DNA of 64,000 bases from Mucilaginibacter sabulilitoris (lineage in GTDB: Bacteria > Bacteroidota > Bacteroidia > Sphingobacteriales > Sphingobacteriaceae): NCBI RefSeq assembly GCF_034262375.1, contig NZ_CP139558.1, positions 4,898,001 to 4,962,000 on the forward strand, written 5' to 3'. The notes beneath the pieces were generated by a model. The model was not told the origin of the DNA. It saw only the letters and a list, made by a program, of their open reading frames with translations, and ran no database searches. Position numbers and translations under genes: made by a program. Below, in pieces: positions 42,581 through 53,700 of this stretch. The first letter of the stretch is position 1, and each line of letters opens with the position of its first letter.

Positions 42581-42619
42581 TGAAAAACCCTCTAATTTCG
42601 CTAATTAGAGGGTTTTTCA
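42581..42619. terminator. Second bidirectional terminator hairpin
   Basis: A perfect 17-bp stem (42581-42597 with 42603-42619) around a 5-nt loop TCGCT, with A- and T-tracts at both ends. It overlaps the stop of the small leftward gene at 42601. Confidence 0.78.
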
Positions 42620-42834
42620 TTTAAGAGTTTATCGAAAAATAACAAAACTCGTATTAAATCGCAATATTCATCAGCGTCTTTATATAACTGCCGATCAAAT
42701 GTTTCACTTGGCAACCCCGGTCTGGTAGATGGCTGCAGGAATCCGATAGCTATGGATAAAATGGCAGCTGCAAGAATAATAGTACTTACTAAGCGGTTGG
42801 AATTAACAGGTATAGCTCCAGACGCCATGTACAT
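42601..42834 (-). CDS. Small membrane protein (77 aa)
   Basis: The 77-aa product has one membrane helix (STIILAAAILSIAIGFL) near residues 17-33 and a polar tail. Its stop lies inside the terminator stem, and it starts 44 bp from the composite promoter box facing the other way. A Met at 42828 is an alternative start. No family recognised. Confidence 0.45.
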   Translation of the reverse strand: MYMASGAIPVNSNRLVSTIILAAAILSIAIGFLQPSTRPGLPSETFDRQLYKDADEYCDLIRVLLFFDKLLNEKPSN

Positions 42835-42877
42835 ACAGCAACTGTATACCAGTCCATTACATGAAATACACTACAAT

Positions 42878-42929
42878 AAATGACAAGAAATTGCTATTTA
42901 TTAAGCTGCTGAAATAATATACTTTCATA
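42878..42929 (+). promoter_or_regulatory. Composite promoter box A of the giant-protein locus
   Basis: A 25-bp box (42878-42902, containing TGACAAGAAATTGCTATT) is followed by 11 bp and then ATAATATACTTTCATA (42914-42929). The same box, spacing and downstream element occur in opposite orientation at 59568-59619. The element differs from the usual TAnnTTTG, suggesting an alternative sigma factor or a dedicated activator. Confidence 0.75.
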
Positions 42930-43024
42930 AATATAATACGTCTTTAAAAATGGATGGTCTGGAGGAGTTTGTACTTATATCCGGATTTCCCTCAGGCCAG
43001 TTTTTTATACTAAAACTCATCGAT

Positions 43025-43981
43025 ATGCACATCACTAATTTAAAGTGTTTCCGACAGGACAACAAGCCTTTTTTCGGACTATCTCGATTAGCAACTGTTC
43101 TTTGCCTCCTGTTGCTGTTCGCGGCTTCCCCCATGATGAACCAGGCCAGGGCACAAGCCAACGACACGACGAAACTAACAAAAGCGCAACAGGAGAAATT
43201 GGCGAAAGAAGAAAAAGACAAGAAAGATAAAGCCGCGCAAGCCGCGTTAACCAGAACAGCGAACGAAGCCAAAGCGCAGCTGGATGCCGCGATCTCCAAA
43301 GGCGTACAAGCCAAAGTGGATTCCATTTTAAAAGCAGTTAGCCCCTGTGCTAATGGACAATGCACCATAACGATCGTTGCCGTCATTGTCATCGCGCTGG
43401 TCAGTTTGGGCGTAAGCGCTTTTTTGATCCTGAGTGCCATCAATGGACCAAAAGATAACCAATTTGCGCTCGGGCTACCGGACGGTTCGATCAGGGCAAT
43501 CATCGCCTTGCTCGTTATTGTCTTTTATATCCTGGTTTCCGTGACACTCTCCATGTTCAGTCCATCTGCCTCGCCGATCGCGACAGATCTGACCAAAACA
43601 TTAGGTACCCTCGTGGTAGCCGTATCCGCGTTCTATTTTGGGTCGAAAACCGCTGAGCAAAGCGCCAAAACAGCTACAGAAAACGTGACCAAGGCAGTCA
43701 ACAGTGCCACTAATAATAATACCGACCCCACAGTTGTACCGAAAGCCATCATTAACGCTGCTATCGAGACGAATAAGACTGCCTGGCTCGCCTTATACCA
43801 TGCCAATGATATCATCGCCGGAAAGAAGCAGTCTGCCGGCGTAGTCAACAATCTGGACTGCATTGTATTTATCGTAGCCGACAAAGTCGATGTTCCGGGT
43901 GGCGCTAAAGTAATCCCGCCTTTCATTGTTTACAACGATCAAGGAAAAACTTACAATATTCCAACTGATGTAAGGACATAG
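43025..43981 (+). CDS. Multi-span membrane protein heading the giant-protein operon
   Basis: From the ATG at 43025 the protein is 318 aa (an upstream ATG at 42950 adds 25 residues and would hide the signal sequence). It has a signal/anchor helix (LATVLCLLLLFAASPMM) with an AQA cleavage-like site, a lysine/alanine-rich coiled coil (KAQQEKLAKEEKDKKDK), then three hydrophobic segments (ITIVAVIVIALVSLGVSAFL, IIALLVIVFYILVSVTL, LGTLVVAVSAFYFGS) and a soluble C-terminal domain. It is probably an envelope platform for the giant proteins. No family recognised. Confidence 0.7.
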   Translation: MHITNLKCFRQDNKPFFGLSRLATVLCLLLLFAASPMMNQARAQANDTTKLTKAQQEKLAKEEKDKKDKAAQAALTRTANEAKAQLDAAISKGVQAKVDSILKAVSPCANGQCTITIVAVIVIALVSLGVSAFLILSAINGPKDNQFALGLPDGSIRAIIALLVIVFYILVSVTLSMFSPSASPIATDLTKTLGTLVVAVSAFYFGSKTAEQSAKTATENVTKAVNSATNNNTDPTVVPKAIINAAIETNKTAWLALYHANDIIAGKKQSAGVVNNLDCIVFIVADKVDVPGGAKVIPPFIVYNDQGKTYNIPTDVRT

Positions 43982-44032
43982 AAATGATGAACTATCATAA
44001 TTCGAAAGGAATAGCCAGCAAATCTTTTTCTC

Positions 44033-47000
44033 ATGAGTAATATTACAGACCTTCTCAGGATAAATCAGACCTTTAAAGATTTAAAACTGCTTGCGACAAT
44101 TGCTGGTAACGACAAGATAATTAACTGGGGGATATTTTTTTCTAAAAATCGTGGGGTGGAAAGATTGTGGTTGCTCCCGGTTTCCGAAACAGCGAACACC
44201 CAGGCCGCAAAATGTGCTTCAGGAAATCAGGTGCTCCTGGATTTAACTTGTTCCGGGATCGTGATCAGGAACGATACGGGACGAAAATTCTGGTATGATG
44301 AGGAGGAGCAATGGGAAAAAGACCTGGCATTGGTTTTAGAAAAAGACACGAAACTGAGACGCCTTGACCATGGAAAATGGAATAATGTCAATTTGTCGGA
44401 CGGTTCGATCTGGAACTATTGGCTCACGGAACCACCTCTTGCAACCAGTGATGCCATCTTGGTTTTTCCGGCGCCCAAATGTTACATTATCAACGAAAAC
44501 GGGGCGTATGACGATTACGAAATATGGTTTGGCGTAAGAGACCGGCAAATACCATTTATCGCGATAGACAAGCAATACAATTATCAAGGAAAAGATTGCC
44601 CGATCACCTGGCTCGCTAACAATGGTATCGGGAAAAGAAATGAAGACCTGCTTGTTCATAAAACAGGCGAGGCGTTCGGCGCAGCAAACTTCATTGACGA
44701 CCCGCTCGAACAATACAGGGACGGCGATAATGCCAATGGGCCGCGGTGTGCTGAATTTCTGAAAGTCTTCAAAAATTCGACCACCGATGTCAATGCGTGG
44801 ATGATCATTGATGGCAAAAACGGTATAAATTTTTCAGTTTGTTATGCGCGTCAGATCTCATTTCAGAGATTCAGTAAATTATTTGCCATCATCTTTCAAA
44901 ATTGTTCGGATCAACAAACACAATTATTCACCAAACTTTATCACCTCGCCTCACTTTTTGAGCAGTCTTATGAGTTACTAAAGCGTACAAAAGTCGGAAT
45001 CAACAATGTCCTGGATGCAAATCCGATAGGTATAGTGCCGCAGGTAGGAATTCAACCGGATTTCGATGTTCCGGATACGATCACCTGCGTTAACGAATGG
45101 AGTATCGATAACGCTGCCAAATGCAATGTTGAAAACTCCTTTTCCCTGGTAAACTCTCTGTTTTTTAAAGGCAGGGCAATTTTGAAAGATGAAAATATCA
45201 GCCAGCCATCCGTTACGATAAACATAAGCAACGCGAGTACTTCCGGGTCTCAGATCACTATAAAAAAGGCCGGCCTCCAATCAAACATAAATAATGTAGA
45301 AGTCAATGATAACGGGACTATTTTGAGGTTCCTGCTCGCCAGCTATGAGATTGACCCGCAAAAAATTATCGATGGCGCTTTTGAATTTGATATAGGCTTT
45401 AACACCATTAAACCATCAAACCTTCCTGTCCGAAAATATGGGGAAATTAAATTTACGCTGCAGGATAAAAAAACGCAGCAGCCTTTTTTCCTTTGGCAAT
45501 ACCCGGGAAGGAACAAAGCGGAAAATATTGTGCTGCAATACGCGATAACGGATTTCTCATTGCCTGTCAAAAGTGTCAGCGCTGCGGGTCAGGATCTGCT
45601 GAACAGCGAACGCTATATAGCTCCGGGTAGCCTTGGCGCTATTGTAGAAGGCGCCGGTGAAAGAGAAGAAGCGCCCCTGGTTATTCCCATTCCCACGCAA
45701 GGGGATCCCAAGGAACAAAAGTACTTTCTTACCTTTTCAGAGAGTGTGAACCTGGGACAAAATTACAGGCTTGACATCAAATTGCAGGAAACAGACCCGG
45801 GATCAGGAACGGATAACAGCTCATCGATAAAAGCGATTGTCATTGATACTTTTCCTCAGTTCATCGGCTTGGTGGACGCGCGCTTTTTGCAGCAGCCTGC
45901 CTATGACGACGGTGCCTGGATTTTAGCAAGGCGCTCCCAGCTTTCACTTGAAAGCGGCGCATGGGAAATCCTGGACGATGGCGCTAATACCGAAGGTTTC
46001 CGGTTAATTCTGCCGGCGCAGGCTATCGGCGAAGCCTATACAAAAAAAGACCTTGGCGATCCGGATTCAGCGGGTGAACCTAAAGAACATGAGCCGGTCG
46101 CCTATAAATTCGGCGCACCCGGAATTTTCAAACTGGCTAATGAGCGCCTGGAAAGAAGATATGTATCCCCGCCCTGGAACCTAAGGCATATATGGGGACA
46201 AGCCGGAAATGAATTGCCCGGTGTACCTTTTCTGGAGGGTCAGTTCGAACTGCTTTATGGATTAACCGGCTATCTTAAACCAGAGGCTACATCCATCGCA
46301 GAATTAGGTTCCAGGCTTGGTGAGGTTCCCGTTCCGCCCAGTAATACTGTCTTTTGGGAACCAACACCGGTTCAGTCAGAAGTATTTGCCAGGGCCTGGC
46401 AAAATTACCTTCGGTTCTACCGAGTCTGGAAATCAAGACTGGCAATTTTAGAAACCGCTAAAGATAATCCGGCTGGCAATAACAAATTTACCGAAAACCT
46501 GAAATACACACCCAGGATCGGTTTTAAAGCTGAACCACCTGCAGTTCCAGACAATCAACCGTCAGGGATCTTTAAAAGGATCGGGGCAAGTTTAAAATAT
46601 CCGGTCACCGCTCCTCCCGACGCAATTCCGGTTGACGGAAAAATCTCTGCGCAAGACATGGAGAAGCTGGAAAAGAAAATATATGCTGCGCACGATTTAA
46701 GCGGGCTTGCCGGCGGGTTCCACTACGGTTTTGAATCCCAGGCTATCTACAGCGAATTCTGGCGGGAAGCATTTAAGGAAGGTTCATCCTCCGCGGAACT
46801 TATTGCCCCCTCCTTCTCTGCTATGGGCGGCTGGGGAAAGCAAACGGCGAGATTCGCCGGCGATAAAACGGTCATAAGATCAAGCACCTCGATGGGGCGC
46901 GCGAATTTCTACGCGGTCGAACGGATCGGAAGAATTGCCGTATTGTGGCACAAAGCAAAACATGTTATTGAATACGAAAGAACCGTAGTGCCTCCTGTGT

Positions 47001-50000
47001 ATTTCAAGGATCAGCCGCCACTGTTAGGGAGACCTATTGTAAGAAAAGTTAGAGAATACATTGAAATATTAGAACCCAATAAAAAATATCCGGATTTTGA
47101 AGGGCATAGCGATGACGCGCCGGGAAGTATCAAGGCCTGTCATTTTAAATCTATAATAATACCCGTTAGAAGTTCCTGGGGGAAAGACGTATCTTTTAAC
47201 ATCAATAACGACATTCAAAATTTCGGCTGGGAAATCCCGCTTTGGAATCCGGACGCGGATCCTGATTTGTTCCCCAAACCTCAGGTTGTTTTTGAACTTA
47301 TTGCGCCGGCAGATGCCAACCTGGAATCCGTAGTGGTTAACCTGTCGGAACCGCAGAATTTACGGTTCTATACAGATACGAGGGAAAAAGTGGATTTGAG
47401 TGAGACCGCACCCGGCGTACCATTAACAGCGGACACCACCCAATGGCCTTCTGTAAAATATGTAGACTATACGGATCTACCACTGCCTATTGAAAACGCT
47501 TTGGCCCCGGCATTAGACCCCGGTTCAGGCGAAGGCATGCAGCAAATGATGCCTGAGATTCTGGACGTCTCGCCAGGTTTCGCACGTTTTACATTCAGGG
47601 TAGACAAAAGCGAGTTACCTTCGGGTGTTGCCAACCGGTACAATCCCAAAAGCGGCATTTCCGGCAAGCTGAAAACAGTAACGATGATGCGGAAGCCCGT
47701 TAACAGCAAGCTTTCCGATAACCAGGCATTTGCATTACTGGCAGGAAATCCCGGCTCCCTGATCAACCAGATCTATAATGGCGATTTGTTAAAAGTTAGC
47801 AGTGTAGAAACGATTTCAGAAAAAATAGCAAAAGCATTTGAACCGAACGGCCAACTGGCTGCATCGGTGAAACCATTATTAAATGCGGATATAGGCAATT
47901 TAAGGCATTTCCAAAAAGTGTATAAAGCCGATGGGACAGTTTTAATGACCCCGCTAAATTACATATGGAAAGAATCCGTCATTTCAGCTGAGGGCCTGCT
48001 CAACAGGACCATTTCAGGTTATCAGGAACAATCTCGTGTTTTCAATAAGGAAATCGACGCGCTGGTCAACCAGGGCGGAGAAGCCAAACAGACAGCCCTT
48101 GAGTCTCTGCGCAGGTTCAAGGACCGAATCGCAATGTTTCATCTTCAAGCGGATTATGGTATTGAATTTATTGCATCAATACGGGGTCTGCTCCAAAACG
48201 GCTTGCAAACAGCTGTGACCAAACTTGAAAAAGAGCAACAGAACATCACGGATTTCATAGTGCAGGAAACCGCAAATCTACAGGAATTAATAAACTCGGT
48301 CCTGACCGACCTCCAGCAATATAAAGATCAGGCCACCGGAATTCTTGACTCGATTAGCCAACAGTTGGAGACCTTAATTAAAGCGATCCAAAGTATTAAA
48401 TTGCCCCGCATATACTTAACTGAACAGAAGGCAGCAATAAAATACCTGGAAGACCTGAAAGCCCAAGCAGAAACCGTAAAAAATGAAATCCAGGGTTATA
48501 CCGAAATAGAGCAATTAAAGCGTGGCCTTGATGGGTTAAAAACCAACGCCGTAACTTTTATTGACGATTGCAAAACACAGCTGGTCACTTTAATTAAAGC
48601 CGCCCGGGACTTTGTCGATCAGCAATTTCAGACGATCCAAGCTACATTAGATGCTTTCAAAACGGAAGTTGCAGGCCTTGAGAAGACAATTACCAGTCAA
48701 ATAGATCAGAAAATAAAGGACATTGACGATAATTGGGAAGCAGGAAAGCAAGTCCTCATATCAGATGTCGTTGAACTGACCGATGAAGTCGAAAAACTAA
48801 TCGATGGGGACCCCGATTCATTTAAGTCATTCTTAGCTCGAATCTTGTATAAAGATCCGATCGCCATGGATTCGATTTTTGGGATCTTAAAAAATGTAGA
48901 GTCGTTTTTAAAGAGCCTGTTTCCGGAATTCAAAAATAGCCTGTTCGACAACATATCAGATTTCGATAACATTGATGATAACGTAAAAGAGTGGCTCAAA
49001 GGTCTGGAGGCTTACAAGGAATTGCAGGAGGTCCTTGGCAATGACCCTACGCCGGAGAAGATCGCGGAAAAGGCCATGGCCTTCACCAATGTACTCAGCG
49101 CTGAATTTGGCGGCCTTACCGAGCAGCTGGCCGAAAAAATAAAAGAGGTGGATCAGGCAGGGGCCTCTTTTAAAGATTTGCAAAACAGCGGAAAGCAGGT
49201 TTTAGATAACTACAGGAGCGTATGGAACGAATTTACGGCTCCCGGCATGGGGCTCAATCGTAAAACGATCGCCATGATTGTCAACAAAGATTGGGACGGT
49301 GATATACAAAAACGTTTATCCATTACACCATGCATTGCCCGGGTCAAACAGTTTGAAAACGATCTGGAGGGGCTGGGAATGCGGCTCCCCGTTACCAATG
49401 TGTTCGAAGGCTTGTTGCCACCGAAGCCAGAATGGGTAAAAGATGCAGGTGAATATGGCCAATCACTTCTTAATAAATTCAATTTTTCGGATGTACTTTC
49501 GGACATCGGGGCCATGCGCCTGGATAAACTCTTCCCCGATTTCAAAATGCCGGACAATTTGCGCGATAATATCAAACTGACCCAGGGCTTTGATAAGCAA
49601 AATTTATTTGCATGGGCTAACGCCGAAATTGACTTTAATCTTAACGCGCCACAATCCATCCTTGCCATTGGCCCTATCGACGTCAAGCTCAACAGCGGAC
49701 GGTTTGTGGCCAAGGTGCGGATGGAAATGGATATCGAAGGCAAAACGAGAAAACAAAATACCGGCATGTTGGCCGGCAACTGGGAGATCAATATCAGCAG
49801 TGTGCCGATCATGACCTTCCGGGATGCCAAAGCGATCTTTGAAAACGAGAAACTCACCTTTGATCTGGATCCGGCCCGGATGGAAATGCCCGGTTTGTTG
49901 AAACTGTTGACAGATGCCAGCAAAAACATCCCCGTGAGTGGCACCGCCAGCCCCGAAGGGACCAGCCAGTCTCCTTTCAGTATCGGCCTGCTGGAAGTTA

Positions 50001-50701
50001 GCAGCGAAGAGATCAGCCCAGTGCTTGCGGGCCGGAAATTACCCATTGGTGTAAAAGCCAGCCTTGATCTGCCGCCCGTAAGCGTCGGCGGAGGCCCCAC
50101 TTCCATGACAAACCTATCTTTTGGGGGACACTTCATCCTACAGTTTTGGGATATTGAAAGGAAAACTTTCGATTTCATGACCGGTTTAGGCTTTTATCTG
50201 GGTAAGCAGGAAGCCCCATTCAATTTCACAGCGTTTATCCTGGGTGGTGGCGGCTTTGTCAATTGTAATATTATTTTCAAGCCTCAGCAGGGCCTTGCGG
50301 TTTCGTTTGTGCTGAGCGTACATGCCAGCGTTGGTTTTGCATTGACCGTTGGCTGGATGAACGGCAGTATCCTGATCGCTTTAGGATTAGAGGGAGAATA
50401 CTTGAAAAAGCCAGGCGCCGGAGCGAGTGTTTTTGTATCCATTTTCGTGCAAATAGTCGGTACCGTAGACATTCTCGGGTTAGTAAGCGTGTATTTAGGT
50501 CTGCGTCTCGCGGCTACTTACACAGGTACGCAATTGATTGGTAAGGGCCAGGTTGTATTGAGGATCAAGATATGCTGGTGCCTGACGATCTCTGTTGATA
50601 AGGAATACGAAAAAACTTTCGTCGGTGGAGGAAACACTGCCAATGCAAATAGGGAATCAAATGATTCAAAAGCATCAAAAATTTCAAACACCTTAAGTTA
50701 A
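44033..50701 (+). CDS. Giant protein 1 (2222 aa), unknown family
   Basis: No signal peptide. Roughly: residues 1-380, mixed domain with many aromatic residues; 380-700, beta-rich domains; 700-1310, mixed with proline-rich linkers; about 1310-1590, a long coiled coil (LRRFKDRIAMFHLQADYGIE, VTKLEKEQQNITDFIVQETA and so on); 1700-1900, mixed; and 1900-2190, glycine-rich beta strands (TAFILGGGGFVNCNII, SVHASVGFALTVGW) that look amphipathic and barrel-like. I see no RHS/YD, ankyrin or calcium-binding repeats. Size and a coiled-coil stalk recall toxin or adhesion scaffolds, but the family is not recognised. It is 6 bp upstream of giant protein 2. Confidence 0.8.
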   Translation: MSNITDLLRINQTFKDLKLLATIAGNDKIINWGIFFSKNRGVERLWLLPVSETANTQAAKCASGNQVLLDLTCSGIVIRNDTGRKFWYDEEEQWEKDLALVLEKDTKLRRLDHGKWNNVNLSDGSIWNYWLTEPPLATSDAILVFPAPKCYIINENGAYDDYEIWFGVRDRQIPFIAIDKQYNYQGKDCPITWLANNGIGKRNEDLLVHKTGEAFGAANFIDDPLEQYRDGDNANGPRCAEFLKVFKNSTTDVNAWMIIDGKNGINFSVCYARQISFQRFSKLFAIIFQNCSDQQTQLFTKLYHLASLFEQSYELLKRTKVGINNVLDANPIGIVPQVGIQPDFDVPDTITCVNEWSIDNAAKCNVENSFSLVNSLFFKGRAILKDENISQPSVTINISNASTSGSQITIKKAGLQSNINNVEVNDNGTILRFLLASYEIDPQKIIDGAFEFDIGFNTIKPSNLPVRKYGEIKFTLQDKKTQQPFFLWQYPGRNKAENIVLQYAITDFSLPVKSVSAAGQDLLNSERYIAPGSLGAIVEGAGEREEAPLVIPIPTQGDPKEQKYFLTFSESVNLGQNYRLDIKLQETDPGSGTDNSSSIKAIVIDTFPQFIGLVDARFLQQPAYDDGAWILARRSQLSLESGAWEILDDGANTEGFRLILPAQAIGEAYTKKDLGDPDSAGEPKEHEPVAYKFGAPGIFKLANERLERRYVSPPWNLRHIWGQAGNELPGVPFLEGQFELLYGLTGYLKPEATSIAELGSRLGEVPVPPSNTVFWEPTPVQSEVFARAWQNYLRFYRVWKSRLAILETAKDNPAGNNKFTENLKYTPRIGFKAEPPAVPDNQPSGIFKRIGASLKYPVTAPPDAIPVDGKISAQDMEKLEKKIYAAHDLSGLAGGFHYGFESQAIYSEFWREAFKEGSSSAELIAPSFSAMGGWGKQTARFAGDKTVIRSSTSMGRANFYAVERIGRIAVLWHKAKHVIEYERTVVPPVYFKDQPPLLGRPIVRKVREYIEILEPNKKYPDFEGHSDDAPGSIKACHFKSIIIPVRSSWGKDVSFNINNDIQNFGWEIPLWNPDADPDLFPKPQVVFELIAPADANLESVVVNLSEPQNLRFYTDTREKVDLSETAPGVPLTADTTQWPSVKYVDYTDLPLPIENALAPALDPGSGEGMQQMMPEILDVSPGFARFTFRVDKSELPSGVANRYNPKSGISGKLKTVTMMRKPVNSKLSDNQAFALLAGNPGSLINQIYNGDLLKVSSVETISEKIAKAFEPNGQLAASVKPLLNADIGNLRHFQKVYKADGTVLMTPLNYIWKESVISAEGLLNRTISGYQEQSRVFNKEIDALVNQGGEAKQTALESLRRFKDRIAMFHLQADYGIEFIASIRGLLQNGLQTAVTKLEKEQQNITDFIVQETANLQELINSVLTDLQQYKDQATGILDSISQQLETLIKAIQSIKLPRIYLTEQKAAIKYLEDLKAQAETVKNEIQGYTEIEQLKRGLDGLKTNAVTFIDDCKTQLVTLIKAARDFVDQQFQTIQATLDAFKTEVAGLEKTITSQIDQKIKDIDDNWEAGKQVLISDVVELTDEVEKLIDGDPDSFKSFLARILYKDPIAMDSIFGILKNVESFLKSLFPEFKNSLFDNISDFDNIDDNVKEWLKGLEAYKELQEVLGNDPTPEKIAEKAMAFTNVLSAEFGGLTEQLAEKIKEVDQAGASFKDLQNSGKQVLDNYRSVWNEFTAPGMGLNRKTIAMIVNKDWDGDIQKRLSITPCIARVKQFENDLEGLGMRLPVTNVFEGLLPPKPEWVKDAGEYGQSLLNKFNFSDVLSDIGAMRLDKLFPDFKMPDNLRDNIKLTQGFDKQNLFAWANAEIDFNLNAPQSILAIGPIDVKLNSGRFVAKVRMEMDIEGKTRKQNTGMLAGNWEINISSVPIMTFRDAKAIFENEKLTFDLDPARMEMPGLLKLLTDASKNIPVSGTASPEGTSQSPFSIGLLEVSSEEISPVLAGRKLPIGVKASLDLPPVSVGGGPTSMTNLSFGGHFILQFWDIERKTFDFMTGLGFYLGKQEAPFNFTAFILGGGGFVNCNIIFKPQQGLAVSFVLSVHASVGFALTVGWMNGSILIALGLEGEYLKKPGAGASVFVSIFVQIVGTVDILGLVSVYLGLRLAATYTGTQLIGKGQVVLRIKICWCLTISVDKEYEKTFVGGGNTANANRESNDSKASKISNTLS

Positions 50702-50707
50702 AAGCTT

Positions 50708-53700
50708 ATGTTACAAATACTCATAGATCCGTCCATGTTGACTGGCGTCATCCAACAATCCCCGCAGGAAACTAACGAAACTGGGGTTGAAAAACCCTGG
50801 AATTGTGAAGTTTCAATCACCATTGCAGGATGTGCCTGGTTTAATAAAGAAGACCCTACGACAATCAGGGATTTTGCAAGCGCGGAGGAGTTTCAGGATT
50901 TCTTTTATCCATGGCGCTGGGCCGGAGAAAAACCAACCCATATCCGTGTCAATTGGCTGAATAATGAAAATGATCCCTTCTTGCCCGTAACAGACCTGGA
51001 ATTGATAGACAATTCATTTGATAGTTTTAATGCTGATGCTGCCACAGTTTCCAAATCTTATGAGGATTGTTTGACGACCAAAATTATACAAGGCACAGGT
51101 CAGGGTACGATAGCAGTAAGTAAAGATGATGTCATTCTGAATTATGAGGAAGTTACCCGTTTTGACCCTGGCGCCCCCAGTAAAGAGCATATCAACAGCG
51201 AGATAGTGATCACCGGGCAAGGATCCGAACTCCACCAGAGCCATATGCAAACGGGCTATTCCGGTTTCTTGTCCAGCAGGATGGCTCAGTTTGCCCAAAA
51301 AAACTGCCCAATAAATGCGGCCCTCAACTTAGTCTTCTTCGCTAAAGGGGAAAACCTCTCTAAATTGGAAACCCTGCCCACCGGCTTTATTGCCTATCCG
51401 GTGAATTTAGGTAACGTTCACAGACGCTGGAAAAACCCCTCAGCGCAAAAAATAGACGATATAAAATACAGGATCACCTATGATGCCGGCCCCAATATGC
51501 AATTGGTTTGCCCTATAACACCATTGCCGCAAAAAAGCGCCGCGGATACGCCGATCCGGCTTAGGGACGATAACGGTGATTATCTCGGTTATACGGATGT
51601 CAGCGTTTATGACGCAGAGGATTTGCTTAACAAACTGGTTTTTAAAGAAAAACTTATCAGAAAGGCGATCTCCATTTTTGATTCTCCTTCGTTATTTTAC
51701 GATTATTTAAGTCATAACGCCCCGGCTGTAAGCAACATCGGTAATATCGCTGATTTACAAGTATTTTATGAAAACGTGAATAAAATATTGCTGGGTTTGA
51801 TGCGTGACCGGTACAACTTGGAAAACCCGCTTAATCAGAACAATACCGGTCTGATTTTAGATGGACTTACACCCGGGCAGGCATCCGGGAATCTAAAAGA
51901 TACGGACTTTTCGAAGGGCCTCATCAAGTTGTATAACGAGAAGGCCCGGGAATTAAATTTGAATCTCATCGCTCCCGGCAGCATCGATGCGGTTATGGTA
52001 AATTCAGCCGGCCTGATCAGATCTGAGGGGTGGGAAGCTATTTTGAAAGGCTATGAGGCTGTAGAAAAGGCGCCGCCCAAGTTTACCGATGGCGCAGTAG
52101 AACCAGATTCAGTTCAGAAATGGTTGAGTTGCTGGAAAACATTGGTAGTAATGCGGGATTTGGAAGCGAACAAGCAAACCATGACGGCGCAATTCAGGTC
52201 GCGGATTTTAAATGTTTTCAACAGCCTCTTCACAGGTGAAACTCAGCAGGCCGCCAGGAGCTTATTTGAAGGAATAACCCTTGAATTTTTCAAATATTAC
52301 AGCGCCGGGAACCTGTTAATCGAATCCATATTGCTTGATAGCAATAAAAATGATGCCGAAAGCCAGTTTAACAGCGATGATACCGCCGATATCAAAAATA
52401 CACTCATTAATACCTGTTTGACAGCTTACCTGTTGAACAGGAAAGACAAAAGTATTTTCTCTTCGATCAACGATGAATTACAGCTGATAGACCCATTGAA
52501 TATAGTACCATGGAATGGGCTGAAGGGCTTCCTGTTTACTTACGATTTTAATAGTGCCACAAGCGCTGTCCGCTTAGACTTAGATGAATTGACCGGCAGC
52601 CTGCTCAAGCATCCAGCCGACCTTCCGCCCAATGTTTTGATCAAGGTAGATTCACTCGATACAGTTCCGTCCGGCGGTGCCATCCAGGATGACCTGAGCA
52701 ATGAGATCGCGGGACATCTGCTCTTGATGCGGAGGTCAAAAAACCTTCATGTCAACGTGGATGAACTCGAGGAATGGAGAGCACTCAACTGGAGCAGGAT
52801 CAATTTAAATGATATGGTCAACAAGAAAACTTTGCCACTAATCAACGACTACCTGGTACCCAGCTTTTTACCGGAGGCGGACAATCTTAAGACTACACAC
52901 TTGACGCTCTCGAATGAACGGCTTTCATTAATCGCCGGACATGATACTTTTGATGAAAACGGCGCTAACGCCGACCACACGGCAAATTTTACATTTTCCT
53001 ACTTATTCGAAAACAAGATCGGAAATAACGGGAGTACCCATACGGCAACTATTCCCCCGGCTTATGCCTTGTGGTACGGTTACAACTATAACTTCGCGGG
53101 TTTTGTGGCGCTTAACAGCGGAGTGATCCCCAAGGTGCTGAGGGGGCCAAATGCTGGCAACTGGGTCATGCCCTCCATCGGCAAAAACGAGGTAACCAGC
53201 TTTAAAACATACAAGCACCTGCGGAGAGTGGCGGTGACCCAGCCTTCAACCATTGTCCAGGCTGCAAATGATAACAAGCTGGCGCCCCTACCTCTGGGCC
53301 TGTTACCGCTGGCCTGTGAGTTACCGGAATGGTTTGCCGGTAACGATGATAAGGGGGCCGGGACAGAAAAAAACCTCCCGATTTACCTGCTATACGATAA
53401 CAATAAAGGCGGAACACAGAGATTTCTGGAAATTAAAGTGGGCAAGCCAATGACCAACTTCTGGAACTGGTATGCCTGGAACGGCTGCAACTTGATATCT
53501 GACCAGGGGAAAACCCAATTAAAGACGGTTTTAAGCCGGGAGATCACCGTCCGCGGAAGCAACAACTTAGTAAATGAATACTTGCACGATCCTGCCCTGT
53601 CAAACGACCTGGTAATTGTTGTAGAGCAACTTTTTCCATTCAAAGCCGACAAAAAACCAGAGTATTTTAAGCTCACATTAGATCAGGGCATTCCCCCTGC

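Noticed and set aside
42925..43503. 192-aa leftward frame opposite the membrane protein gene
   Set aside because: Antisense shadow; it runs over the composite promoter's target gene, which has a clear signal peptide and membrane helices.
49210..50178. 322-aa leftward frame inside giant protein 1
   Set aside because: Serine/leucine-rich antisense shadow with no start context; the sense frame is continuous and structured.
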